From the NCBI GenBank assembly GCA_018141845.1, contig CP073340.1, positions 955,001 to 1,019,000 on the forward strand: a stretch of 64,000 bases of DNA, read 5' to 3'. A program made the translations under genes and the position numbers. The notes beneath the pieces were generated by a model. It did no database searches. It worked only from the letters and a program-made list of their open reading frames with translations, and had not been told where the DNA came from. Each line of letters starts with the position of its first letter. Position 1 is the first letter of the stretch. Source of the DNA: Lachnospiraceae bacterium oral taxon 096. GTDB lineage: Bacteria; Bacillota; Clostridia; Lachnospirales; Lachnospiraceae. Shown piece by piece: positions 30,791 through 39,311 of the stretch.

Positions 30791-31900
30791 CTATAAATCA
30801 AAGTATACTTTTTTTAGATTGTCCATTCGAACAGTCATATTTCGAAGGAGCATATCAAAAACCGTGATGGCTGCCATACACTCTACGACGACAACCGCAC
30901 GAGGGACAACCAAAGGGTCATGTCGGCCGTGGATTTCAACCTCAATTTCTTCTCCACTCTGTGTGACCGTATCCTGTTTTGCAGCGATGGATGGAGTTGG
31001 CTTTACAGCAGCATTAAAAATAATGGCACTGCCATCACTCATTCCACCGAGAACACCACCAGAATGGTTGGTGCGTTTAGAGATATGAATGCTTCGTCCC
31101 TCACCATCGGAGATAAAGGCATCATTATTTTGACTTCCTGTCATTTGAGAGACCGCAAAGCCAGCACCAAATTCTATGCCCTTGATGGCCCCGATGCTCA
31201 TAACAGCCTTGGAAAGTTCGGCGTCCAATTTATCAAATACAGGTTCACCAAGACCGACAGGAACACCAGAAATAATACAGCTGATAATGCCACCTGCGGA
31301 ATCCTTTCTGGCCATCAACTCTTCCATATATCCTTGCACGAGGAGGGCAGATTGTTGATCAGGCATGAAGAATGGATTCTTTTTACAATCTTTGGGACAA
31401 AATTGTTTGGCAGAAATTGGTCCGATGGATTGTGTAAAGGCCAAGACTTCAATATGTATTTCTTTTAAAGCTTTTGCGGCGATAGCTCCGGCGATGACAC
31501 GACCAATTGTCTCTCGGCCCGAACTTCTTCCGCCGCCGCGGTAATCACGAAAACCATATTTCATGTCATAGGTATAGTCTGCGTGACCTGGTCGGTAGTA
31601 GGAAGCAATGTCATTGTAGTCCTGTGATCGCTGAGAGGTATTCTCCACCATCACCATAATGGAAGTTCCAGTTGTCTTTCCACCAAAGACTCCAGAGAGG
31701 ATCTTACAGGTATCGCTTTCTTTCCTCGATGTGGCAAATTTTGTCTGCCCTGGTTTTCTGCGGTCGAGATAAACTTGGATGTCCTCTTCGCACAGAGAAA
31801 GACCAGCAGGGCAGCCGTCGATGACAACGCCAATGCCTGCACCATGGGACTCTCCCCAAGTTGTAATGCGAAATAAATTGCCAAATGTTGAACCTGCCAT
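30791..31900 (-). CDS. aroC: Chorismate synthase
   Basis: FMN-dependent conversion of EPSP to chorismate, last step of the shikimate pathway. Family signatures are present: GESHGAGIGVVIDGCPAGL near the N-terminus, RPGHADYTYDMKYGF, DYRGGGRSSGRETIGRV and the C-terminal GRHDPLVVPRAVVVVECM. Length 369 is normal. It starts one base after the upstream lactonase stop (TAATATG) and would be translated from the same transcript. The later gene aroK (42728) belongs to the same pathway but is not in this operon. Confidence 0.96.
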   Translation of the reverse strand: MAGSTFGNLFRITTWGESHGAGIGVVIDGCPAGLSLCEEDIQVYLDRRKPGQTKFATSRKESDTCKILSGVFGGKTTGTSIMVMVENTSQRSQDYNDIASYYRPGHADYTYDMKYGFRDYRGGGRSSGRETIGRVIAGAIAAKALKEIHIEVLAFTQSIGPISAKQFCPKDCKKNPFFMPDQQSALLVQGYMEELMARKDSAGGIISCIISGVPVGLGEPVFDKLDAELSKAVMSIGAIKGIEFGAGFAVSQMTGSQNNDAFISDGEGRSIHISKRTNHSGGVLGGMSDGSAIIFNAAVKPTPSIAAKQDTVTQSGEEIEVEIHGRHDPLVVPRAVVVVECMAAITVFDMLLRNMTVRMDNLKKVYFDL

Positions 31901-31901
31901 A

Positions 31902-32954
31902 TTATACCTCTACAATGGTGCAGCAATTTGGCTGGTTGACATGTAAACTGTTGCTAGACATCATAAGGATATTTTTGTCATAATCAACCTTAAAGAAGGT
32001 GAGTGTGTTACTGGAATGATTTACACATACAAGGTGCTGGTCATCAGGAAATAGTGCAATATCCTTTGGATAATCTCCACTGATTGGAAGGCAGAAGCGG
32101 TAGTTGAGAAGACCACTTTCGCTGTCACGATCGTAGACACAGACAGAATTATCGCCAGCATTGGCACAGAAGAGATATTTCTCATCGCTAGTAAAGGCCA
32201 AACTGGTGGCTGCGGTAAGCTCAGATGGCTTAGAGGATCCAGTGCTTGAAATGGTTTGAATTTTCTCAATCTTTGGGGAGTGCTCACCTGTCTCATAGGT
32301 GTAGACATCAATTACATTGGAAATCTCATGCAAGAGGTAGATAAACTTTCCATCTTTAGAGAAAGCAAAGTATCGAGGTGCACTGTTGATGTCACATGGA
32401 ATCATATCACAGAGGCTGAGTTTGTTCTCTCCATTGCCAAAGCGATAGATTTTTACTTGATCAAGACCAAGGTCAACAGCGAGAACAAAGCGACCATCTG
32501 GTGTTCTCTTTGTACAACTACAATGTGGTCGGAAGTTTCTCTCGGCAATGGATCCAAGTCCCTTGTGATAGATGCCATCGACAATGCGATTGAGTGATCC
32601 ATCTGGATTGAGAGAAATGACGGTGATTTTTCCATCATGATATCCAGAGACAAAGAGATATTCGTCATCAGCGTCTGTGGAAATATGGCAACCACGCATA
32701 CCGCAAATATTTAGCGAATTTAATCGAGAGATATTTCCATCTTCGTGGATACGAAAGGCCACTACGCCCTCGTCGGCGATAGAATAGAGTGTCTTTTTGC
32801 TGTGGGAAGCCTTGACATAGGATGAATTATCAACCTCTACCTCACATCTTTTTGTAAATTTTCCTGCCTGAACATCGACATCATACACCGTAATTCCCTT
32901 TGCTGCACCAGTATAGGAATAAGAGCCGACATAGGCCATATATTTTTTGCTCAT
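31902..32954 (-). CDS. pgl: Lactonase family protein (6-phosphogluconolactonase-like beta-propeller)
   Basis: A 350-residue seven-bladed beta-propeller of the YbhE/Pgl type, which hydrolyses 6-phosphogluconolactone in the pentose phosphate pathway. Repeated blades are visible, each with a strand such as EYLFVSGYHDGKITV or KYLFCANAGDNSVCVYD. The segment HCSCTKRTPDGRFVLAVDLGLDQVKIY is the usual conserved blade. I chose ATG at 32954 because GAGAGGAG lies just upstream; the frame is open further but without a site. Co-operonic with aroC. The exact lactone is inferred from family. Confidence 0.8.
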   Translation of the reverse strand: MSKKYMAYVGSYSYTGAAKGITVYDVDVQAGKFTKRCEVEVDNSSYVKASHSKKTLYSIADEGVVAFRIHEDGNISRLNSLNICGMRGCHISTDADDEYLFVSGYHDGKITVISLNPDGSLNRIVDGIYHKGLGSIAERNFRPHCSCTKRTPDGRFVLAVDLGLDQVKIYRFGNGENKLSLCDMIPCDINSAPRYFAFSKDGKFIYLLHEISNVIDVYTYETGEHSPKIEKIQTISSTGSSKPSELTAATSLAFTSDEKYLFCANAGDNSVCVYDRDSESGLLNYRFCLPISGDYPKDIALFPDDQHLVCVNHSSNTLTFFKVDYDKNILMMSSNSLHVNQPNCCTIVEV

Positions 32955-33015
32955 TGCAATTCTCCTCTCTATATTAGATTGATTTAATTCTATCACATTG
33001 CCGTGCAAAAAGCTA

Positions 33016-33043
33016 TTGACAGGCTTTTCTTTTTCGATATAAT
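33016..33043 (+). promoter_or_regulatory. Promoter of the truncated sugar-transport operon
   Basis: TTGACA at 33016-33021, a 16-base spacer and TATAAT at 33038-33043, 50 bases ahead of the ABC ATPase fragment. After the deletion it presumably drives the GH32 gene. Confidence 0.8.
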
Positions 33044-33092
33044 AGGTTCGTTTTACAATGCTTGAGAGTAAAAAAAGGATGGGAGGAATTTT

Positions 33093-33344
33093 ATGGGAAA
33101 GTCATTGATACGCTTGGAGAAGATTAGAAAAAGTTACGGAGAAAGTGTGATTTTGGATGACTTAGATTTGGACATTCCAGAAAATGCTTTTGTAACTCTG
33201 CTTGGACCATCTGGCTGTGGAAAGACAACGACACTGCGCATCATTGGAGGATTTGAGCAGGCTGACTCGGGGCGAGTAATATTTGATGGGCTACAAAAAA
33301 GGTATTCAATGGTTGCACGAGCTATATGCCAAGGGATTGATTGA
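33093..33344 (+). pseudogene. ABC transporter ATPase, N-terminal fragment fused out of frame to downstream gene
   Basis: The first 66 or so codons are a normal PotA/MalK-like ATPase: [16 protein letters not shown], Walker [10 protein letters not shown] and [17 protein letters not shown]. After GATGGG (about 33285-33290) the sequence becomes the inside of a sugar-binding protein gene read in another frame, giving a junk tail ending at 33344. Signature, Walker B and the regulatory domain are all missing. It keeps a good ribosome site (GGGAGG) and promoter, so a useless 83-residue peptide may be made. Confidence 0.88.
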
Positions 33345-34110
33345 TCCAGAGTGCTTTACACAGGAGTGGTCAACCTATGTGTCTAAGGGAAAGTCAGGAA
33401 GATATGGTGTGTGCTTTAGTTGGGATATTGCCAATATCGATAACTTAAAGGATTGGGTTCCACTGCCAGCACTCACTGCAGACACAAGAAATATCACACC
33501 ACAAAATGGTTCATTCACCAGTGGATTTGACAGAGGTCGCTGCGTCATTACTGCACTTGCAAAGCATCCAGCATTGGTGTGCAGTTGGCTTGATCAGATG
33601 TATGCACCACTGCAGTCACCACAAAACAATTGGGGAACTTATGGAGAGCAGGGCAAATTCAATATCTTTGAGATGTCAAAAAATTCTAAGGGGGAGCCAA
33701 TGTTAAAGCATGCACCACTTGGAGATGTCTCACCAGTGGAAGTGAGAGAGGCACAAAGTGTCGGTGGGCCTTTGGCCATTCTCAATGAATATTACAATGT
33801 TTATGTAACTGTACCAGATGATGCCCAATATCGCTTGGATTGGATTAAGGACATCTATACGCCAGATATGCACACAAAATATGTCTATCCAAATGTATTT
33901 ATGTCACAAAAAGACACGGAGGAGATTTCGAATCTCCTGGCCGATATTAAGACAGAGATTAACACAAAGAAATCTGATTGGATCATGAATGGAATGAGTG
34001 ATGCTGATTGGAATGAGTATCTAAAAAAATTGGATGCCTATGGTTTGCAAAGATTCTTAGAGATTCATCAATCTTATTTAGATAGATACTTTGAGGCACT
34101 TGGGCAGTAG
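33283..34110 (+). pseudogene. Extracellular sugar-binding protein (LplA-like), C-terminal fragment
   Basis: The 275 codons [18 protein letters not shown] onward match the C-terminal half of large LplA/lipoprotein-type solute-binding proteins of carbohydrate ABC importers ([23 protein letters not shown]). The signal peptide and first lobe are gone, so it cannot be exported. The start codon at 33283-33288 arises from the deletion junction. It sits 12 bases before the GH32 gene, which suggests the intact system imported sucrose or a fructo-oligosaccharide. Confidence 0.82.
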
Positions 34111-34122
34111 AGGAGAGAGGAT

Positions 34123-35619
34123 ATGAGTCAAGTACTAGAAAAAGCAAGAACATATGAGAAAGAGCAGGCAAAAAAGATTGTGGGGGATATGCGTCCAGCA
34201 TTTCACCTCACTCCCTATGTGGGATGGATGAATGATCCAAATGGTCTGTCATTTTACAAGGGAAAGTATCATATGTTTTATCAATATTATCCATATCGCA
34301 GCCAATGGGGACCAATGCATTGGGGGCATGCAGTGAGCAAGGATTTACTTCACTGGGACTATCTTCCAGCAGCTATTGCACCTGATATGCCCTATGACAA
34401 TGCCGGATGTTTCTCAGGCAGTGCCATTGAACTAGAAGATGGAAGACATCTTTTAATGTATACAGGAGTGACCAGAGTTGAAAACGAGGACGGAGAGATG
34501 GTTGACTGTCAGACACAGTGTCTGGCTGTTGGCGATGGCGTAAACTATGTCAAGTATGAAAAAAATCCTGTATTGACAGAGGTGGATTTACCTGAGGGAG
34601 CAAGCAAGATTGACTTTAGAGATCCAAAGCTTTGGAAAGATGAGGAGGGAATTTATTGGGCAGTTATTGGCAGCCGTCCAGCAGATGGAAGTGGACAGAT
34701 TTTGCTATTTCGAAGTGAAGATGCTTTCTCTTGGAGGTATTTTAGTACTTTAGATGAAAATCAAAATCGCTTTGGAAAGATGTGGGAGTGTCCAGATTTC
34801 TTTCCTTTAAATGACAAACATGTGCTTTTGGTCAGTCCACAGGATATGTTGCCAGAGGGATTTGAGTATCACAATGGCAATGGAAACTTATGCCTAATTG
34901 GAACATTTGACAAGGAAAAGGGAAAATTTTTGGAAGAGCATGATCAGGCAGTTGACTATGGCATTGACTTTTATGCACAGCAGACAGTGGTGACAAAAGA
35001 TGGGCGCAGAGTGATGATTGGCTGGATGCAAAATTGGGATGCCTGTGCCATCCGTGCACAGGAGGAAGCTTGGGCTGGACAGATGTCATTGCCAAGAGAG
35101 ATCTGGATTCAAAACAATCGCCTGTATCAAAGACCGACAAGGGAGTACGAGTCTTGTCTGGGCAATCGAGTGGAATATACAGATGTCTTGATTGGTGCAG
35201 ACAAAGAGAAAGTGCAACTGGATGGCATTAGTGGAAGAACCATTGACTTGCAAATTCAGCTTTCCTCAGTGGACAAGGACAATCCTTACTACAAATTTAC
35301 CATTTACTTTGCAAAAAAAGATGGAATGTATACTTCATTGAGTTTTCGACCATATGAAGGCATTGTAAAGATTGACCGAAAGTTTTCTGGCTCAAGAAGA
35401 GCCATTGTTCACCAGAGAAGAATGTTTGTGCCAGGGTGTGCTGATGGAAGTATCAAGCTTCGCCTAGTTCTTGACCGCTACAGCAGTGAGCTCTTTGTGG
35501 GTGATGGATCACAGACGATGACAACGGCCATCTACACGGATATGTCGGCACAGGGGATTTCCTTTGCTTGTGATGGAGAGGCAAAGATGGATATTGTCAA
35601 GCAGGATTTTTTATTGTAG
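34123..35619 (+). CDS. Glycoside hydrolase family 32 (sucrose/sucrose-6-phosphate or fructan hydrolase)
   Basis: Cleaves beta-fructofuranosyl links in sucrose, sucrose-6-phosphate or short fructans; no signal peptide, so it is cytosolic. GH32 motifs are complete: GWMNDPNG (nucleophile Asp near residue 39), FRDPKLW (transition-state Asp) and WECPDFF (acid/base Glu). The C-terminal beta-sandwich follows to residue 498. GAGGAGAG-type ribosome site upstream. The neighbouring ABC transporter genes are deleted, so this enzyme may have lost its substrate supply unless another uptake system exists. Confidence 0.92.
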   Translation: MSQVLEKARTYEKEQAKKIVGDMRPAFHLTPYVGWMNDPNGLSFYKGKYHMFYQYYPYRSQWGPMHWGHAVSKDLLHWDYLPAAIAPDMPYDNAGCFSGSAIELEDGRHLLMYTGVTRVENEDGEMVDCQTQCLAVGDGVNYVKYEKNPVLTEVDLPEGASKIDFRDPKLWKDEEGIYWAVIGSRPADGSGQILLFRSEDAFSWRYFSTLDENQNRFGKMWECPDFFPLNDKHVLLVSPQDMLPEGFEYHNGNGNLCLIGTFDKEKGKFLEEHDQAVDYGIDFYAQQTVVTKDGRRVMIGWMQNWDACAIRAQEEAWAGQMSLPREIWIQNNRLYQRPTREYESCLGNRVEYTDVLIGADKEKVQLDGISGRTIDLQIQLSSVDKDNPYYKFTIYFAKKDGMYTSLSFRPYEGIVKIDRKFSGSRRAIVHQRRMFVPGCADGSIKLRLVLDRYSSELFVGDGSQTMTTAIYTDMSAQGISFACDGEAKMDIVKQDFLL

Positions 35620-35630
35620 GAAAAAACGGC

Positions 35631-35658
35631 TTACTTTTTTACAAGAGTGTGTTATAAT
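35631..35658 (+). promoter_or_regulatory. Promoter of the 35691 secreted protein gene
   Basis: TTACTT at 35631-35636, a 16-base spacer and a perfect TATAAT at 35653-35658, followed by AGGAGG at 35677-35682. Confidence 0.6.
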
Positions 35659-35690
35659 AGCCCTGTCAGAATTCATAGGAGGTGTTATTT

Positions 35691-36416
35691 GTGAAAAGAA
35701 AAGTTTTGGCAATCGTTTGTACTTTATCAATGATTTGTTCATTCCCTGCAATGGCAGGACCTAGAATAGCGAAAAAGATTTCTGTCTATCCGGTGACAGG
35801 ACAAAAGATTTCTGTTTATTCAGCAATAGAAAAAACAGCTACTGTTCAGCCAGTGGCACAAGCTGTGCAGTCTGCTCAAAAGGATGCCGTTTACCCAGTA
35901 GCTGAGCAAAAGGCGATGTTTGAAAAGTATGGTTTTTCAACATTGGACGGTCATTCTCTGTTGGCAGTACAGATTCATCCAAATACAGTGAAGGACTTGG
36001 GCAATTGCTATCAGGCACAGGCCACTTTTTTGAGCGGTGTGGAACTAGAAAATGTGGCACCGGGCGTGCGTCAGACGGTATCGGTTGATGACCTAAAGAA
36101 TGAGAAGAAGACCTTTGTGGCCACGGAAGACGGCTTTGAGGAAGAGGGAATTCAGGATCCATTGGGGCTATTTAGCTATTGGACAGAAAAAGATGGCGAG
36201 CATCAGTTCCTCTATCATGACAGTCATGATCGAGTAGATAAGCCAGTCTTTATTGGCAATATCTATATTAAAAAGGATGCACAGACCAGTATTTATCTAG
36301 ATAATAGTCACAAGAAGGTGACAAAGGCAAGTTTAAATGCACAGGGCAGTGACTATGATGGAGTATTCCTTGATGCACAGGGGTATGTGACCAAGTTAGT
36401 TGATTACGGAGACTAA
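35691..36416 (+). CDS. Secreted protein of unknown function, paralogue of 21715-22443
   Basis: A 241-residue protein starting at GTG 35691 (AGGAGG 8 bases upstream). It has a signal peptide (LAIVCTLSMICSFPAMAG) without a lipobox Cys, then a short region with repeats of ISVYPVTGQKISVY/VYPVAEQ, then a domain similar to the C-terminal part of the 21715 lipoprotein: HSLLAVQIHPNTV, NIYIKKDAQTSIYLD and FLDAQGYVTKLVDYGD. It has its own promoter and terminator, so it is a single-gene unit. The two paralogues differ in anchoring: one lipid-linked, one free. Confidence 0.65.
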   Translation: MKRKVLAIVCTLSMICSFPAMAGPRIAKKISVYPVTGQKISVYSAIEKTATVQPVAQAVQSAQKDAVYPVAEQKAMFEKYGFSTLDGHSLLAVQIHPNTVKDLGNCYQAQATFLSGVELENVAPGVRQTVSVDDLKNEKKTFVATEDGFEEEGIQDPLGLFSYWTEKDGEHQFLYHDSHDRVDKPVFIGNIYIKKDAQTSIYLDNSHKKVTKASLNAQGSDYDGVFLDAQGYVTKLVDYGD

Positions 36417-36420
36417 ATAA

Positions 36421-36464
36421 AAAGAGAGGATTTTCAAGTGATTTGCTTGAAAATCCTCTCTTTT
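36421..36464. terminator. Bidirectional terminator between 35691 gene and lepB
   Basis: Eighteen-bp stem AAAGAGAGGATTTTCAAG/CTTGAAAATCCTCTCTTT with a 7-base loop and T-rich flank. Confidence 0.92.
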
Positions 36465-36467
36465 GGT

Positions 36468-37004
36468 TTATTTTAATGGCTTAATGTTTGGCCAATAGCG
36501 GAACATAACTTTGGCAATAATTTTATTTTTGTAGACATAGTGATTGTTCCAAAAGCGGGCATCATCAGAGTTGTTGCGATTGTCGCCCATACAAAAGTAT
36601 GCACCTTCAGGAACTTCAAAGTGCATATCCTGCATAACCCTCATAGGTTCCTTGATATAAGGTTCATCAAGTGGTGTAGAGGAATTATTTAGATAGACCT
36701 TTCCATTCTTGATATCAATGATATCTCCACCAACACCAATAATTCTTTTGACAAAATATTTTTTTTCATTGTCAGGGAATTTAAAAATAACAATATCTCC
36801 TCGCTTTGGGTCGCTAAACTTATATTGTAAGCGATTGCCAATAATTCGATTTCCCGTCATAATGGTATTTTCCATAGATCCTGAAGGAACTCTTGAATTG
36901 GCGATGATGAAGTTATTGAGTAAAAAAGCGATGACAGCTGCGACAACAATAATCTGTATCCAGCTCAGGATTTCACTCTTTTTTGCATTCTGTTTTTCAT
37001 CCAT
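36468..37004 (-). CDS. lepB: Signal peptidase I (first of tandem pair)
   Basis: Membrane serine protease that removes Sec/Tat signal peptides. An N-terminal helix (IQIIVVAAVIAFLLNNFII) is followed by the catalytic Ser in PSGSMENTI, the catalytic Lys in VKRIIGVGGD and the conserved GDNRNNSDDAR box E. 178 residues, usual for Gram-positive type. ATG at 37004 has AGGAG upstream. A closely related copy lies 73 bases upstream on the same strand. Confidence 0.93.
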   Translation of the reverse strand: MDEKQNAKKSEILSWIQIIVVAAVIAFLLNNFIIANSRVPSGSMENTIMTGNRIIGNRLQYKFSDPKRGDIVIFKFPDNEKKYFVKRIIGVGGDIIDIKNGKVYLNNSSTPLDEPYIKEPMRVMQDMHFEVPEGAYFCMGDNRNNSDDARFWNNHYVYKNKIIAKVMFRYWPNIKPLK

Positions 37005-37042
37005 AAATTTTCTCCTATGCTGTGTAAACAATATTCTGTGCC

Positions 37043-37071
37043 ATTATAGCACAATGATGGAAAAAATTCCA
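37043..37071 (-). promoter_or_regulatory. lepB: Promoter of the downstream lepB copy
   Basis: On the minus strand TGGAAT (37071-37066), a 17-base spacer and a perfect TATAAT (37048-37043), between the two lepB genes. Confidence 0.55.
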
Positions 37072-37077
37072 GCCAAT

Positions 37078-37599
37078 CTAATGGAGAAGCTTAAAGCTTG
37101 GGGCAAAGCGAAATACAGCCTTAGCAATGATTTTATCTCGGTAAACAAAGTGATGTGTCCAAAATCGGGAATCATTGGAATTATTGCGATTGTCTCCCAT
37201 GCAAAAATAGGCACCCTCAGGGACTTCAAAGTGCATGTCCTCCGAAACCATGGGCTCCTTTAAATACGGCTCATAGATGGGATAGCTAGAGTGATTGATA
37301 TACACTTGATTGTTGATAATATCGATGCTGTCTCCGCCGACGGCAATAATTCTCTTAATAAAGTACATTCGCTCATCATCGGGAAATTTAAAAATAATAA
37401 TATCACCTCGTTGGGGCTCAGAAAAGGCATAGCCTAGCTTATTGCCAATGAGTCGATCCCCTGTCATAATGGTTGTTTCCATGGAGGCACTGGGAACGAG
37501 GGCATTGGTGATCACAAAAGTATTGATCAAAAATGCAGCAAATGCACCCACAAATAGGACGAGAAAGGTGTGCAAAAAATAGCGTAAAAATATCTTCAT
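37078..37599 (-). CDS. lepB: Signal peptidase I (second of tandem pair)
   Basis: A 173-residue paralogue of the previous gene with the same layout: N-terminal helix (FLVLFVGAFAAFLINTFVI), Ser in PSASMETTI, Lys in IKRIIAVGGD and GDNRNNSNDSR. The two proteins share most of their catalytic core, which points to duplication in this lineage. The N-terminal 25 residues differ, and this copy begins with a short basic MKIFLRY. The ribosome site is weak (AAAGGA about 15 bases away). The two may divide substrates. Confidence 0.92.
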   Translation of the reverse strand: MKIFLRYFLHTFLVLFVGAFAAFLINTFVITNALVPSASMETTIMTGDRLIGNKLGYAFSEPQRGDIIIFKFPDDERMYFIKRIIAVGGDSIDIINNQVYINHSSYPIYEPYLKEPMVSEDMHFEVPEGAYFCMGDNRNNSNDSRFWTHHFVYRDKIIAKAVFRFAPSFKLLH

Positions 37600-37624
37600 G
37601 AGTGAAAGTTAAAATCCTTTCTTG

Positions 37625-37652
37625 ATTATAGAATATCTCATTAAGATTACAA
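37625..37652 (-). promoter_or_regulatory. lepB: Promoter of the upstream lepB copy
   Basis: On the minus strand TTGTAA (37652-37647), a 16-base spacer and a perfect TATAAT (37630-37625), shortly before the lepB start at 37599. Confidence 0.6.
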
Positions 37653-37686
37653 CGATTTTTTGATAAGTGCAAGGCGATTTATAGAT

Positions 37687-37715
37687 TTTTCAGAATTGTA
37701 ATGGTAAAATATAAT
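37687..37715 (+). promoter_or_regulatory. Probable malQ promoter
   Basis: TTTTCA at 37687-37692, a 17-base spacer and TATAAT at 37710-37715, 25 bases ahead of malQ; divergent from the lepB promoter. Confidence 0.6.
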
Positions 37716-37740
37716 CAAATAATGATGAAAGGGGTTTGTT

Positions 37741-39279
37741 ATGAAGAGAGGGTGCGGAATATTACTTCCAATTTCTTCACTGCCAGGAAATTATGGCATA
37801 GGAGGATTTTCAAAGGAGGCTTACCGTTTTGTTGACAAATTGCGTGCTGCAGCACAGTGCTATTGGCAGATTTTGCCACTTGGACCTACAGGAACTGGGG
37901 ATTCACCGTATCAAAGTTTTACTGCATTTGGAGGAAATGTCAATTATATTTCGTTGGAGAAGTTGATTGAGGATGAAGTTCTTGCATGGTACGATATTAA
38001 TTGGATTGACTGGGGAAGTGATCCATATCGAGTGGACTATCAAAAGGTTGGTGAGCACAGGGAAAGAATTTTGCGTCTAGCTTATAAAAATTTTTGTGCT
38101 TGTCAAAATAGGGAGAGAGTAGAGAGATATCTACAGGCAGTCGAAAATTTGTCTGAGGAGACAAAAAAGTATTGTGAGTACCAAGCGATTAAGAAGGATC
38201 AAGAAGGTAAGCCATGGTATGAATGGGAAGAAAAGCTTCGCAACCGAGACAAAGAGGCGATGGAGGAGGCGAGAAGTCGACTGAAAGAAGATTTGGACTT
38301 TTATCTCTGGGAGCAGGCGGTATTTGATATGCAGTGGATGGCGTTAAAAAATTATGCCAATCAAAATGGCGTGGAGATTATTGGAGATATGCCAATCTAT
38401 GTTGCTTATGATTCCGCTGATGTTTGGATGCATCAAGAGATGTTTCAGTTACATAAAGATGGAACGCCAAAGGCTGTGGCTGGTTGTCCGCCAGATTATT
38501 TTGCCCCACAGGGACAGCTCTGGGGAAATCCACTATATGACTGGAAAAGGCACAAAAAGGATGGCTATTCTTGGTGGATTGAGAGAATGCGCTATGCATT
38601 GAGAATTTTTGACTGTGTGCGTGTCGACCACTTTAGAGGATTTGATGAGTACTACTCTATTCCAGCAGGTGATGACCATGCAATGAATGGAACTTGGGAA
38701 AAGGGGCCAGGAGTAGAACTCTTTGATATATTAAAGAAGCATTTTGCCCATCAATTTGAAGGTGGCGAGCTTCCAATTATTGCAGAGGATCTGGGACTTT
38801 TGACCGATAGTGTGACACAACTATTAGAAGAGGTTGGATTTCCAGGTATGAAGGTACTAGAATTTGCCTTTAGTTCCGATTGCGACAATGATTACCTTCC
38901 ACATAATTATCCAAGAAATTGTGTGGCTTATACAGGAACACATGACAACACAACACTTCGAGGTTGGATTGACAGCTTGTCTGAGGAATTGAGATACTAT
39001 ATGGTTCGCTATGAAGGATCAGAACACACACCACATTCAGACTTACATTGGGATTGCATTCGCACGGTGTTGTCCTCTGTTGCCGATACTGTCATTATTC
39101 CTATGCAGGATTACTTTGGACTTGGCAATGAGGCAAGAATGAATACGCCAGGAACAGGTGAGGGAAATTGGCAATGGAGAATGAGAGAAGAGTCTTTTAA
39201 TGATGGACTGATTTGGCATTGCGATTTGTTGTCTAGTATTTATGGAAGAAGGCATAAATTAAAGAGTGAACAAAAGTAA
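37741..39279 (+). CDS. malQ: 4-alpha-glucanotransferase (amylomaltase)
   Basis: GH77 enzyme that disproportionates maltodextrins and works with glycogen or maltose metabolism in the cytosol. At 512 residues it has the usual length. Segments: GILLPISSLPGNYGIGGF at the start, LPLGPTGTGDSPYQSF, the nucleophile-region CVRVDHFRGFDEYY, acid/base IIAEDLGLL and the late YTGTHDNTT. GAAAGGGG before ATG 37741. No glycogen or maltose genes adjoin it here. Confidence 0.95.
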   Translation: MKRGCGILLPISSLPGNYGIGGFSKEAYRFVDKLRAAAQCYWQILPLGPTGTGDSPYQSFTAFGGNVNYISLEKLIEDEVLAWYDINWIDWGSDPYRVDYQKVGEHRERILRLAYKNFCACQNRERVERYLQAVENLSEETKKYCEYQAIKKDQEGKPWYEWEEKLRNRDKEAMEEARSRLKEDLDFYLWEQAVFDMQWMALKNYANQNGVEIIGDMPIYVAYDSADVWMHQEMFQLHKDGTPKAVAGCPPDYFAPQGQLWGNPLYDWKRHKKDGYSWWIERMRYALRIFDCVRVDHFRGFDEYYSIPAGDDHAMNGTWEKGPGVELFDILKKHFAHQFEGGELPIIAEDLGLLTDSVTQLLEEVGFPGMKVLEFAFSSDCDNDYLPHNYPRNCVAYTGTHDNTTLRGWIDSLSEELRYYMVRYEGSEHTPHSDLHWDCIRTVLSSVADTVIIPMQDYFGLGNEARMNTPGTGEGNWQWRMREESFNDGLIWHCDLLSSIYGRRHKLKSEQK

Positions 39280-39282
39280 ATA

Positions 39283-39303
39283 CACTCGCCAAATTGGCGA
39301 GTG
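39283..39303. terminator. Hairpin between convergent malQ and 39312 gene
   Basis: CACTCGCC-AAATT-GGCGAGTG, an 8-bp GC-rich stem four bases after the malQ stop. The T-tract is weak on the plus strand and moderate (TATTTACTTTTG) on the minus strand. Confidence 0.55.
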
Positions 39304-39311
39304 CATAGCGA

